Assembly (NCBI RefSeq): GCF_000312425.1
Contig: NZ_HE997181.1
Coordinates: 4,220,045-4,284,044 of the forward strand
Direction: 5' to 3'
From: Reyranella massiliensis 521
Lineage (GTDB): Bacteria; Pseudomonadota; Alphaproteobacteria; Reyranellales; Reyranellaceae
DNA: 64,000 nt
Shown: positions 1 to 7,822 of the stretch, in pieces
How the letters are laid out: every line of letters begins with the position of its first letter
How positions within the stretch are numbered: position 1 is the stretch's first letter
Notes under the pieces: model-generated
The model's database searches: none
Told to the model about the DNA's origin: nothing
What the model saw: the letters and a program-made list of their open reading frames with translations, nothing else
Made by a program: the position numbers and the translations under genes

Positions 1-140
1 CGCTGATCCTCGCCGTCGGCCGGCGCGACATGGACAACCGCACGGTCGCCATCCGGCGGCTGGGCTCGGAAAAGCAGGAGGTCCTTGAACTCGGGGCCGC
101 CGTCACTAAACTTTCAGTAGAGGCTCGGCCGCCTTTCTAG
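1..140 (+). CDS. thrS: Threonyl-tRNA synthetase, C-terminal fragment
   Basis: This is the last 45 codons of a gene that begins before the window; the reading frame starts at base 3 and ends at TAG 138-140. The translation contains [17 protein letters not shown], matching the end of the anticodon-binding domain of class II threonyl-tRNA synthetase, followed by the usual short tail. The enzyme charges tRNA-Thr in the cytoplasm. Lying directly before infC, it matches the common bacterial thrS-infC order. The family call rests on this short tail plus the neighbour. Confidence 0.8.
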   Translation, partial: LILAVGRRDMDNRTVAIRRLGSEKQEVLELGAAVTKLSVEARPPF

Positions 141-146
141 GCGGCC
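127..146 (+). terminator. Hairpin spanning the thrS stop codon
   Basis: A perfect 7-bp inverted repeat (GGCCGCC at 127-133, GGCGGCC at 140-146) with a 6-nt loop contains the thrS stop codon. No T-run follows, so it is not a canonical intrinsic terminator. It could be a weak terminator, an RNA-processing site or an attenuating structure between thrS and infC. Confidence 0.35.
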
Positions 147-210
147 CAGTCTCGATGTCCCGCCCCGACTTCCGAAGTGGAAGGGGGCTTCAACGAAGGA
201 GAATGAGGCC

Positions 211-747
211 ATAGCACGACCTGCTCAACAGACTGCTCCGACCCGCGAGGGTCCGCGCGTCAACGGCGAGATCAGAGCGCCGCAAGTCCGACTGATCGAC
301 GAGAACGGCGACATGGTCGGCGTCCTCAACACCCGCGAAGCGATTGAAATGGCCGAAGAAGCCAGCCTCGACCTGATCGAGATTTCGCCCAACGCGGTGC
401 CCCCGGTCGCCAAGATCTCTGACTACGGCAAGTACAAGTACGAGGCCCAGAAGAAGGCCCACGAAGCGCGCAAGCATCAGAAGGTCATCGAGGTCAAAGA
501 GATCAAGATGCGCCCGAACATCGACGACCACGATTACGAAGTGAAGATGCGCGCGATGAAGCGGTTCATCGAAGAAGGCGACAAGGTGAAGGTCACCCTG
601 CGCTTCCGTGGCCGCGAGATGGTGCATTCCGAACTCGGCTTGCAGGTCCTGAACCGCGTGCGTGGTGAGATGGATCCGCTGACCAAGATCGAATCGATGC
701 CGCGCATGGAAGGCCGGCAGATGATCATGGTGCTGGCGCCGAAGTGA
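211..747 (+). CDS. infC: Translation initiation factor IF-3, rare AUA start
   Basis: IF-3 binds the 30S subunit, prevents premature 50S joining and proofreads the start codon. The 178-residue product has the normal family length. Its N-domain contains PRVNGEIRA and [13 protein letters not shown], and the C-domain runs to the end with [11 protein letters not shown] and the terminal MIMVLAPK. The first ATG (313) would remove the conserved N-domain start. The frame is open upstream to an ATA at 211, nine bases after a strong AAGGAG (196-201). Bacterial infC genes commonly use near-cognate starts (AUU, AUC, AUA), which IF-3 itself discriminates against, so AUA here is best read as the real start and a means of autoregulation. 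rpmI and rplT, usually adjacent, lie 6.4 kb away. Confidence 0.93.
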   Translation: MARPAQQTAPTREGPRVNGEIRAPQVRLIDENGDMVGVLNTREAIEMAEEASLDLIEISPNAVPPVAKISDYGKYKYEAQKKAHEARKHQKVIEVKEIKMRPNIDDHDYEVKMRAMKRFIEEGDKVKVTLRFRGREMVHSELGLQVLNRVRGEMDPLTKIESMPRMEGRQMIMVLAPK

Positions 748-825
748 TCGGCCCAGCGGGATCGACGCGGCCTCGCTGCCACGGCTTTGATCGGTTGGGC
801 GGGATCGACGCGACGTCGGCCCGCT

Positions 826-1839
826 TCAGCCGCTTTCCCTCAGGATAAGCTCGAAGCCGAGATCAATTCGGCGTGGCTTGGCGGGATCGAGCGCCAGTTC
901 GGCGGCCGCCCGGCCAATCGCGGCACCGTCGATACGTATGGTACTGACCGTCGGCGAGAAGAGCCGGCCCATTTCGAGATCACCCAGGCCGACCACGGCG
1001 ACCTCCGGAACCGCCGCAGGCTCGGGGCCAAGCCGGTTGGCGCGACGAAGAGCCGACAGCAACCCGATGGCATAGGCGTCGTTTGCCGCAAACACAGCAT
1101 CCGCATCGGGTGTACTGGCGAGAACCGCTGCGCCTGCGCCCGCACCGGACTGCCACTCGATCAGCACACGTCGCGGCTCGTCGAGCCCGGCCTTGCGCGC
1201 GGCCTCGATAAAACCATGCCACCGCTGCGTCGCCCGGCGATCATCGCCGCCGACGAAGACCAGTCGACGCCGGCCTGTCTTGGCGAAATGTCGTCCAACA
1301 ACGACACCGGCATCGTGATTGTCGAAACCTACAGCAGCATCGACGGGCGCTTCCGGCAGTTCCCAGGTCTCGACAACGGGAATGCCGGCCCGCTTCAGCA
1401 TCTCGATGCCCTCGGCCGTGACCGGCGCACCGATCATGATGATCGCCTCCGGCCGGCGAGACAGGAGCGCGGCCAGCGTCCGGGCCTCGCGCTGGTCGTC
1501 GTAGCCCGACTGCGCCAGGATGACGGAGAAACCCAGCGGCTCGAGCACGTCCGACAGACCCTGCACCGTATCGGCGAAGATCGAATTGGCGATGGTCGGG
1601 ACGAGCACGCCGACCGACTTGGTGCGGGCACTGGCCAGCGAACCGGCCACCATGTTCGGAACATAACCGAGCTTGCGGATGGCATCTTCGACGCGCAGAC
1701 GCGTCGCGCTGGACACGATGTCCGGGCGACGCACGACCCGGCTGACCGTGATAGGCGAAACCCCGGCCATCCTGGCGACTGCCATAAGCGTCGGCACCGG
1801 CGACTTCAAAGGGTCCGACGACCTGCTTTCCATGTCCAT
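826..1839 (-). CDS. LacI/PurR-family transcriptional regulator
   Basis: A 337-residue repressor-type protein. The N-terminal LacI helix-turn-helix and hinge (about residues 15-63) contain VARMAGVSPITVSRVVRRP and KLGYVPN. The rest is a periplasmic-binding-protein-like sensor domain, with VGVLVPTIANSIFADTVQG at its start. The frame stays open far upstream, but the start at 1839 is chosen because AGGAG lies 8 bases before it; ATG at 1845 is too close to that site. It diverges from the PhyH/MHS/isomerase genes, with a palindromic operator between them, so it probably controls that small catabolic operon in response to a sugar-like ligand. The ligand is unknown. Confidence 0.9.
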   Translation of the reverse strand: MDMESRSSDPLKSPVPTLMAVARMAGVSPITVSRVVRRPDIVSSATRLRVEDAIRKLGYVPNMVAGSLASARTKSVGVLVPTIANSIFADTVQGLSDVLEPLGFSVILAQSGYDDQREARTLAALLSRRPEAIIMIGAPVTAEGIEMLKRAGIPVVETWELPEAPVDAAVGFDNHDAGVVVGRHFAKTGRRRLVFVGGDDRRATQRWHGFIEAARKAGLDEPRRVLIEWQSGAGAGAAVLASTPDADAVFAANDAYAIGLLSALRRANRLGPEPAAVPEVAVVGLGDLEMGRLFSPTVSTIRIDGAAIGRAAAELALDPAKPRRIDLGFELILRESG

Positions 1840-1890
1840 CGGCATATCTCCTAGCGCAGGTGGTCTGCAAGAAAGGGATAGCTTCCCCGA

Positions 1891-1910
1891 AAATGGTAGC
1901 GCTATCATTT
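1891..1910. promoter_or_regulatory. LacI-type palindromic operator
   Basis: A 20-bp palindrome with one mismatched pair and the core GGTAGCGCTATC, centred on a CG step between 1900 and 1901, as is typical of LacI-family operators. It lies in the 105-bp gap between the divergent LacI-type regulator and the PhyH gene, where one bound repressor could control both promoters. Confidence 0.75.
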
Positions 1911-1944
1911 CCAGAATCGATGAAGAGACCAGGAGGGAAACGGA

Positions 1945-2814
1945 ATGATCGGTGAGCGGGAAGTCCAAGCCTATAAGCAGGACGGCGTCATCGTCGTGCC
2001 CGATGTCCTCGACAGCCGCACACTGGCTCGCATGCGCCAGGTCGTGGCCGAGCTGGTGGCCGGAGCCGCCGGTACGACCGAGCACACGGACGTCTACGAC
2101 CTCGAACCCGGCCACACCCCGGCCGATCCGCGCGTGCGGCGCATCAAGGCGCCCCACAAGGTGCATGCAGTGTTCGACGAAGTCGTGCGCAGCCCGGAGG
2201 TGATCGCCATCCTGAAGGCGCTGCTCGGACCGGGCCTGCGCCTGCATGGGTCGAAGCTCAACATGAAGTCGGCGCACTACGGATCGCCCGTCGAGTGGCA
2301 CCAGGACTGGGCGTTCTATCCGCACACCAACGACGACGTACTGGCGATCGGTGTTCTGCTCGACGACACCGACCTTTCCAACGGCCCCATGCTGGTGTCG
2401 CCTGGCACGCACACCGGCCCGGTGTGGAACCACCATGGACCCGACGGCCGCTTCGCCGGCCTGATCGACCCCGACGAGATTCGGGCCGAGATCGATCGCG
2501 CCATTCCCTGCATGGGCCGCGCCGGCAGCATGTCGTTCCATCATGTGCGCGCGCTTCACGGATCGGCACTCAACACGTCGGACCGTCCGCGCAACCTGCT
2601 GCTCTACGAAGTCGCGGCAAGCGATGCCTGGCCGCTGATGGGCGTGAAGGACTTCGACGAGTTCGACAGCCGTCTGCTGGCCGGCGGTTCGGTCGTCGAG
2701 CCACGCCTGACGGCCGCGCCGGTACGCATGCCCTTGCCGCCGCCGCTGCGCAGCGGGTCGATCTATGAGACGCAGTCCATCGCAACGAAATCCTACTTCA
2801 ATCGCGCCGCCTAG
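1945..2814 (+). CDS. Phytanoyl-CoA dioxygenase (PhyH) family protein
   Basis: A 289-residue Fe(II)/2-oxoglutarate-dependent oxygenase of the PhyH family. The facial triad is visible: HxD in VEWHQDWAF (about residues 115-117), a distal His in HHVRALHGS (about residue 205) and the 2-oxoglutarate-binding Arg in SDRPRNLLL. Such enzymes hydroxylate small molecules in the cytoplasm; the substrate cannot be read from sequence. AGGAGG (1931-1936) precedes the ATG at good distance. It is the first gene of a probable operon with a transporter and a TIM-barrel isomerase, suggesting catabolism of an imported organic acid or sugar derivative. Confidence 0.88.
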   Translation: MIGEREVQAYKQDGVIVVPDVLDSRTLARMRQVVAELVAGAAGTTEHTDVYDLEPGHTPADPRVRRIKAPHKVHAVFDEVVRSPEVIAILKALLGPGLRLHGSKLNMKSAHYGSPVEWHQDWAFYPHTNDDVLAIGVLLDDTDLSNGPMLVSPGTHTGPVWNHHGPDGRFAGLIDPDEIRAEIDRAIPCMGRAGSMSFHHVRALHGSALNTSDRPRNLLLYEVAASDAWPLMGVKDFDEFDSRLLAGGSVVEPRLTAAPVRMPLPPPLRSGSIYETQSIATKSYFNRAA

Positions 2815-2879
2815 CTGGCGAGCAAGACCGGCGAGGAATGCCGGCCGCTTCAAGAAGAACAAGCTCGTGAGGAAACGCC

Positions 2880-4235
2880 ATGACAACGACGACCAAGGAC
2901 CCCAACAAGAAGATGCCGGTGCGCGTAATCATTGCCGCCAGCGTCGGCTCGGCGCTCGAATGGTATGATTTCTTTCTCTACGGCACGGCCGCGGCGCTGG
3001 TGTTCGGCGAGCTCTTCTTTCCCAAGAGCGACCCGCTGGTCGGCACGCTGCTGGCCTTCCTGACCTTCGGCGTCGGCTTCGTGGTGCGGCCGCTGGGCGG
3101 CATCATCTTCGGCATCATGGGCGACCGATACGGCCGCAAGCCCGTGCTGGTGATCACCCTGCTGATGATCGGCGTCGGCACCACACTCATTGGCCTTCTG
3201 CCGACCTATGCGCAGATCGGCTACTGGGCGCCGATCCTGCTGGTGGCGCTGCGCGTCGTGCAGGGGCTGGGCGCCGGCGCCGAATATGGCGGCGCCGTAA
3301 TCTATCTGGTGGAGAATGCACCGCCGAAGCATCGCGGTTTCTGGGGCGGCTTCGCTCCGCTCGGCGTTTCGGTCGGCAACCTGATGGCCGCCGGCGCCTT
3401 CGCGCTCGTGACCATGCTGCCGCGCGAGGAGCTGATGGCGTGGGGCTGGCGCGTGCCGTTCCTCGCGAGCGTCCTGCTGATCGCGGTCGGTATCTATGTC
3501 CGCCTGCGGGTCAGCGAGACCCCGGTGTACACCGAGGCCGTGGTCGCTCGGAAAAAGGTCGAAAGCAACCCGGCGATGGCGGCGCTGCGCAAGCATCCGC
3601 GCAACTTCATGGTCGTGCTGGGCGCCCGCCTCGCAGAGAACGGCTTGGGCTATCTCTTCCCGGTGTGGGGATTGAGCTACGTGATCAGCCTGGGCGTTCC
3701 CCGCGCCGATGCGTTGAGTGCTCTCATGGTCGCCTTCATCGTCGAGCTGTTCACGATCCTGGGCTTCGCGGCCCTCTCGGACCGGGTCGGACGCCGCCCT
3801 GTCTACATGTTCGGCGCCCTGGCCGGCGTGGCGCTCGCCTTCCCGTTCTTCTGGCTGGTCGAGACCAAGGAGTGGATCTACATCACGCTCGCCTTCGTCC
3901 TGGCGCGCGCCGTGGTGACGGCGGCGATGTTCGGGCCGCAGGCCTCGTACTTCGCCGAACTCTTCCCGCCGCAGCGCCGTTTCGCGGGCTTCGCCTTCGC
4001 CCGCGAGCTGGGCTCGCTGCTGGCCGGCGGGCCGGCGCCGTTCCTCGCGACGGCGCTGGTGGCATGGGCCAGCGGCTCCTGGTGGCCGGTGTCGATCTAC
4101 GTGATCGTGCTCTCGCTGCTCACGACCTGGGCCATCTGGGCCGGGCCCGAGACATACGAAGAGAACATCGCCGGTGACACCGCTCAGCCCCCGTCGGCAC
4201 AGACGGCCCGAGCAACACAGCCGGCGCGAGCCTGA
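2880..4235 (+). CDS. MFS transporter, metabolite:H+ symporter (MHS) type
   Basis: A 451-residue inner-membrane protein with about 12 predicted hydrophobic segments. The N-terminal ASVGSALEWYDFFLYGTAAA, the loop GDRYGRKPVL after TM2 and RVVQGLGAGAEYGGA in TM4 are hallmarks of the MHS branch (ShiA, ProP, citrate and alpha-ketoglutarate permeases), which import organic acids or zwitterions with protons. GAGGAAAC precedes the ATG. It follows the PhyH gene by 65 bp and precedes the isomerase gene by 3 bp, so it probably imports the substrate of that pathway. Substrate unknown. Confidence 0.9.
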   Translation: MTTTTKDPNKKMPVRVIIAASVGSALEWYDFFLYGTAAALVFGELFFPKSDPLVGTLLAFLTFGVGFVVRPLGGIIFGIMGDRYGRKPVLVITLLMIGVGTTLIGLLPTYAQIGYWAPILLVALRVVQGLGAGAEYGGAVIYLVENAPPKHRGFWGGFAPLGVSVGNLMAAGAFALVTMLPREELMAWGWRVPFLASVLLIAVGIYVRLRVSETPVYTEAVVARKKVESNPAMAALRKHPRNFMVVLGARLAENGLGYLFPVWGLSYVISLGVPRADALSALMVAFIVELFTILGFAALSDRVGRRPVYMFGALAGVALAFPFFWLVETKEWIYITLAFVLARAVVTAAMFGPQASYFAELFPPQRRFAGFAFARELGSLLAGGPAPFLATALVAWASGSWWPVSIYVIVLSLLTTWAIWAGPETYEENIAGDTAQPPSAQTARATQPARA

Positions 4236-4238
4236 TCG

Positions 4239-5084
4239 GTGGCGCAGCAGCTTCGCGTTCTGCAGTCACTCTGGGCCATGGAACGGCGTCGCGCAGACGC
4301 CGACGAATGGCCGCTGCAGACGCAGCTCGAAATGATCCGCGACGCCGGCTTCGACGGGGCCGGCGTCCGCTTCATCGATCCGGACTTCGCCACCGAGGTC
4401 ACCGGCTTCCTGCGCGCGCACGACATGATCTGGCAGGCGCAGTGCTATCCGACCAGCGTCGACGACCTCAAACCCGTCCTCGACCTGGTGGCACGATTGG
4501 GCGCCGATCACGTCAACCTGCAGCCGAATGTGCGGCCACGGCGACTGGAGGATTGCATCCCGCTGCTGGAAGGCTGGCGGCGTCTCAGCGAACGGTCGGG
4601 CGTAGCGGTCCATGTCGAGACCCATCGCGACCGCATGACGACCGATCTGTTCTTCATGCTGCAGCTTCTCGACTGCTTTCCCGATCTGCGGCTGACGGCT
4701 GACATCTCGCACTATCTGGTCGGGCGCGAATTCGCCTGGCCGGTCGACGACGAAAATCACCGCATGATGCACCGCGTGCTCGACAACGCCTGGGGCATCC
4801 ATGGCCGCATCGCCAGCCGCGAACAGGTGCAGATCTCGTTGGGCTTCCCGCAGCATCAGGGCTGGGTCGAGCTGTTCATGGGATGGTGGGAATACGCTAT
4901 CCGCTCCTGGCGCAAGCGCGCCGGCCCCGATGCCGTGCTGACGTTCCTGTGCGAACTCGGGCCACCGCCCTATGCCATCACCGGGCCCGACGGCGCCGAA
5001 CTCTCGGATCGCTGGCAGGACGCACTCGCGCTGAAGGCCATGGTCAAGACATTGTGGCAGCGCATCGAAGCCGAAGGCGCGTAG
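4239..5084 (+). CDS. Sugar phosphate isomerase/epimerase-like TIM-barrel protein
   Basis: A 281-residue protein resembling the xylose isomerase-like TIM-barrel superfamily (AP endonuclease 2 family). LEMIRDAGFDGAGV is the first barrel strand-helix unit, and VAVHVETHRDR and LTADISHY are candidate metal-ligand strands. The GTG start at 4239 is 3 bp after the transporter stop, implying translational coupling; ATG 4279 would remove the conserved-looking start RVLQSLWAMERR. In context it probably isomerises or cleaves the compound handled by the PhyH enzyme and transporter. The specific reaction is not deducible. Confidence 0.78.
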   Translation: MAQQLRVLQSLWAMERRRADADEWPLQTQLEMIRDAGFDGAGVRFIDPDFATEVTGFLRAHDMIWQAQCYPTSVDDLKPVLDLVARLGADHVNLQPNVRPRRLEDCIPLLEGWRRLSERSGVAVHVETHRDRMTTDLFFMLQLLDCFPDLRLTADISHYLVGREFAWPVDDENHRMMHRVLDNAWGIHGRIASREQVQISLGFPQHQGWVELFMGWWEYAIRSWRKRAGPDAVLTFLCELGPPPYAITGPDGAELSDRWQDALALKAMVKTLWQRIEAEGA

Positions 5085-5094
5085 AGGCGGCAGC

Positions 5095-5880
5095 CTATTT
5101 CTTTTGCGGCGTTCGTTCGCGCAAGGTCACCGTTCCCGTCGTGCGTTGCTCGTCGGGATTGAAACGTCCGCCCCCCACCGTGCCGTCCAGCCAGCGCACG
5201 CTGTAGACGGTTTCCTCGGCAAACGACATCGGTCCGTCCGGCCGCGCCGGCAGCCAGTAGTCGCAGCGAGCCGTGTCGTCGGCGTCGAGCTGCTGGGTCT
5301 GGCAAATCTGGCGCAGCACGTAGGGAATGAACCGCACGTCGCCGCCCGCCGGCGCCGTCGAGAAGTTGAGGCCGAGCGACGTAGCCTGCTGGTCGCAACG
5401 ATAGTGCGCGCGGATCGCCGCCGCCCCCGGCACCTGTCGCCGAAGCCCGTCGAGCTCGGCCTGTAAGGCATCGAGCGCCCGCACACGCGCCGCGTTCGCG
5501 AACTTCGCCTCGACCAGCGCCGCCTCGTAGCGCCCGATCGCTTCGGCCGTCGGCTTTTCCGGGTAGCCCGCGCGGACAAGATCGCGCGACCAGGCGAGTG
5601 TTTCCAGGGAACGCACGACCATCTCGCCCGTCAGGCCGGCACGATCGCTCCAGTCCCCCAGCACGTTGTGGGGCGTCCAGCAGTATTGCAGCAAATTGTA
5701 GCCATCCGCTGCGACGGGCAGGGCACGCGCCTTGAGTATGCCCAGCGACTGGCCGGTCACGGTCTTCACCAGCACATATTGCGCGGCGGGATTGTCCTGG
5801 ACTTTTTGCGAGCTTGTCTGAGCCCCGGCGCTGGCAGTCACGAGGCAGGCGAGGACGGCGATTGCGGCAGTCTTCGACAT
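5095..5880 (-). CDS. Secreted protein of unknown function
   Basis: A 261-residue protein with a clear signal peptide (MSKTAAIAVLACLVTASAGAQ, cleavage likely after AGA). The mature part has several cysteines (YCWTPHN, YRCDQQ, QICQTQQ, RCDYW) that could form disulfides, and a central charged helical stretch, but matches no family I recognise. It is convergent with the isomerase gene, 10 bp away. A GTG at 5898 would add six residues; the ATG at 5880 gives the better signal peptide. A periplasmic location is likely; function unknown. Confidence 0.7.
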   Translation of the reverse strand: MSKTAAIAVLACLVTASAGAQTSSQKVQDNPAAQYVLVKTVTGQSLGILKARALPVAADGYNLLQYCWTPHNVLGDWSDRAGLTGEMVVRSLETLAWSRDLVRAGYPEKPTAEAIGRYEAALVEAKFANAARVRALDALQAELDGLRRQVPGAAAIRAHYRCDQQATSLGLNFSTAPAGGDVRFIPYVLRQICQTQQLDADDTARCDYWLPARPDGPMSFAEETVYSVRWLDGTVGGGRFNPDEQRTTGTVTLRERTPQKK

Positions 5881-6189
5881 AACGGCTCGACAACGCACAA
5901 GGCAGTTTGTCGTTCCCTAGACGTCGTTCGAATTGATCAATCGACGAAACGATAGCGCCACGTCGGGGGCGGTCCAGTTGGGATCTTGCCTAACTGATGC
6001 GACCCACGGGGGACCGCCCCGGCGCGCCATTCGTGTGTGTGTCCGCTATGCTGATGCCCGAAAGATTGCACCAGCAATCATTGCGGAACGTTGACCCGGT
6101 GGAAGCATCTAAACCTCCGTGTCTGACGTCGATGGAGAGACTCAGACACGCGCCGGGATCACTGTCAACGCCGAATGAAGTGATCACGA
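5881..6189. other. Intergenic region, no gene seen
   Basis: These 309 bases lie upstream of the secreted-protein gene and beyond the 3' end of the SDR gene. Only short, unconvincing frames are present. A small GTGTGTGTGT run lies near 6033. I see no RNA gene or strong terminator; the promoter of the secreted-protein gene is presumably here. Confidence 0.5.
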
Positions 6190-6948
6190 TTAGGACATGT
6201 ACGACCCACCGTTCACATGCAGCACCTGGCCGGTCGTCGCGCTCGACTCTTCCGACGCGAGAAAGACGGCCGTGCGCGCAATCTGGTCCGGCGTGAGAAG
6301 ACGACCGCCCAAAGGAATGGTGGCGCGCGCGATCTCGGTCAGCTCGGCGTCGGTGTTGCCGTAACGCGGCTGCGCCGTGTCGGTGAGGCCGGGCGCGATG
6401 GCATTCACGCGGATGCAGTGCGGCGCCAGTTCCAGCGCCAGCGCTCGTGTCATCGAGACCACGCCGCCCTTGCTGGCACTGTAGTGCACGCCGCGCACGG
6501 CGCCGCGGATTGCCGAGGAGGACAGGTTGATCACGGCGCCGCTCTTCCGGCCCGCCGCGATCAAGGCCTTGGCGACGGCGATGGTCGCGAAACAGCCGGC
6601 CTTGAGGTTGATGTCGAGGACATGATCCCAGTCGCTCTCGCGCATCTCGAGGAGCGGCACGCGAGGATAGACGCCGGCATTGTTCACCAGGATGTCCGGC
6701 GTGCCCAGGATCCGGACCGTCTCCGCGACCATGGCCTCGATCTCGGCCAGCCGTGCGACGTCAGCCCTGATGAGGTGCGCCCGGCGGCCGGCCTTGCGTA
6801 TGTCGCCGGCCACCGTCTCCGCGCTGGCCTGGTCGTCAAGCCAGGTGATCGCCACGTCGGCGCCCTCACCCGCCAGCGCACGGGCGATCGCCGCCCCGAT
6901 CCCCTGCTGGGCGCCCGTCACCAGGGCCACCTTTCCTGCCAGTTTCAT
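6190..6948 (-). CDS. SDR-family NAD(P)-dependent oxidoreductase
   Basis: A 252-residue classical short-chain dehydrogenase/reductase. The nucleotide-binding TGAQQGIG is at residues 11-18, NNAG near 91-94, the catalytic Ser in INLSSSA, and YSASK about 20 residues later. The C-terminal LHVNGGSYMS is typical of FabG-like enzymes. It probably oxidises or reduces a hydroxyl or keto group in the cytoplasm; the specificity is unknown. The ATG at 6948 is chosen because MKLAGKVALVTG is the usual family start. It is transcribed away from rpmI and shares a 190-bp upstream region with it. Confidence 0.9.
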   Translation of the reverse strand: MKLAGKVALVTGAQQGIGAAIARALAGEGADVAITWLDDQASAETVAGDIRKAGRRAHLIRADVARLAEIEAMVAETVRILGTPDILVNNAGVYPRVPLLEMRESDWDHVLDINLKAGCFATIAVAKALIAAGRKSGAVINLSSSAIRGAVRGVHYSASKGGVVSMTRALALELAPHCIRVNAIAPGLTDTAQPRYGNTDAELTEIARATIPLGGRLLTPDQIARTAVFLASEESSATTGQVLHVNGGSYMS

Positions 6949-7140
6949 GCGAAAATTCCCCGTCAAATCGCCATTCTGCCCGATCCCGCCGTGCTTGCAC
7001 GGGCCCGGTCGCATCGCTATAAGCCCCGTTCCTTCGAGTGGCTTGGCCAATAAGGGCATTGCCTCGGCTGCTTCGTAAGGACTTTCCGGGCTCCGGTCCG
7101 GGCCGGCGCGAAAGCGCTAACCCTTTGAAAAGGAACAAAA

Positions 7141-7344
7141 ATGCCCAAGATGAAGACCAAGAGCGGAGCCAAGAAGCGTTTTCGCTTCACGGCCTCCGGA
7201 AAAGTGAAGCATGGGGTCGTGGGCAAGCGCCACGGCATGAGCAAGCGGGGCAACCGCTTCCTCCGTCAGGCAACCGGCATGGCCATCGTGTCCGAGCCGG
7301 ATACCCGGATCATCAAGCGCAACTTCTTCCCGTACGAGAGGTAG
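7141..7344 (+). CDS. rpmI: Ribosomal protein bL35
   Basis: A 67-residue, very basic protein with the bL35 signatures [15 protein letters not shown] and a C-terminal NFFPYER. It is a structural protein of the 50S subunit. AAAGGAAC precedes the ATG. The leader contains a GCGC-GAAA-GCGC hairpin (7106-7117) and a weak CCTT/AAGG pairing (7122-7133) that overlaps the Shine-Dalgarno sequence. It is co-transcribed with rplT, whose start is 3 bases after the rpmI stop. Confidence 0.98.
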   Translation: MPKMKTKSGAKKRFRFTASGKVKHGVVGKRHGMSKRGNRFLRQATGMAIVSEPDTRIIKRNFFPYER

Positions 7345-7347
7345 ACC

Positions 7348-7704
7348 ATGGCACGCGTCAAGCGGGGCGTGGCTGCACACGCTCGTCACAAGAAGGTTCT
7401 GAAGCTCGCCAAGGGCTATCGCGGCCGCGCCAAGGCGGCGTTCCGCGTCGGCATCGAGAAGGTCGAGAAGGGCCTTCAGTACGCCTACCGCGACCGTCGC
7501 AACAAGAAGCGTGCGTTCCGTGGCCTTTGGATCCAGCGCATCAACGCCGCTGTCCGCGAGCATGGCATGACCTACTCGCAGTTCATGAACGGCATCCTGA
7601 AGTCCGGGATCGAGGTCGACCGCAAGGTCATGGCCGATCTCGCGGCGCGGGAGCCGGCGGCGTTCAAGGCCCTGGTCGATCAGGCACAAGCGGCTCTCAA
7701 GTAG
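7348..7704 (+). CDS. rplT: Ribosomal protein bL20
   Basis: A 118-residue bL20 of standard length, with [16 protein letters not shown] at the N-terminus and the conserved [20 protein letters not shown]. It binds 23S rRNA early in 50S assembly and in several bacteria represses its own operon by binding the mRNA leader. It follows rpmI by 3 bases. A strong intrinsic terminator lies 63 bases beyond its stop. Confidence 0.98.
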   Translation: MARVKRGVAAHARHKKVLKLAKGYRGRAKAAFRVGIEKVEKGLQYAYRDRRNKKRAFRGLWIQRINAAVREHGMTYSQFMNGILKSGIEVDRKVMADLAAREPAAFKALVDQAQAALK

Positions 7705-7767
7705 GGCCCGCCCTCAAGTAACGTCCGCTCCCGCCGCACCAGGCGCAACGGATAGCAATCGCAAAGA

Positions 7768-7796
7768 GGGAGCCTGGACCACAGGCTCCCTTTTTT
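7768..7796 (+). terminator. Intrinsic terminator between rplT and pheS, possible attenuator
   Basis: A perfect 9-bp stem (GGGAGCCTG at 7768-7776, CAGGCTCCC at 7782-7790) with a 5-nt loop is followed directly by six T (7791-7796). It ends 26 bases before the pheS start, too little room for an independent promoter downstream. pheS must therefore be expressed by readthrough, by regulated antitermination, or from a promoter overlapping the hairpin. Confidence 0.9.
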
Positions 7797-7822
7797 CGTG
7801 TTCGGTTTCGAGAGTGGGAAAG

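Noticed and set aside
826..2886. A single 686-codon minus-strand frame
   Set aside because: Only the part from 1839 downwards is a LacI-family protein. The upstream portion is antisense to the PhyH gene and has no family sequence.
6177..6192. Another copy of the EPS element (GTGATCACGATTAGGA)
   Set aside because: Only the first half-site agrees; the second half is absent and the position is at the 3' end of the SDR gene.
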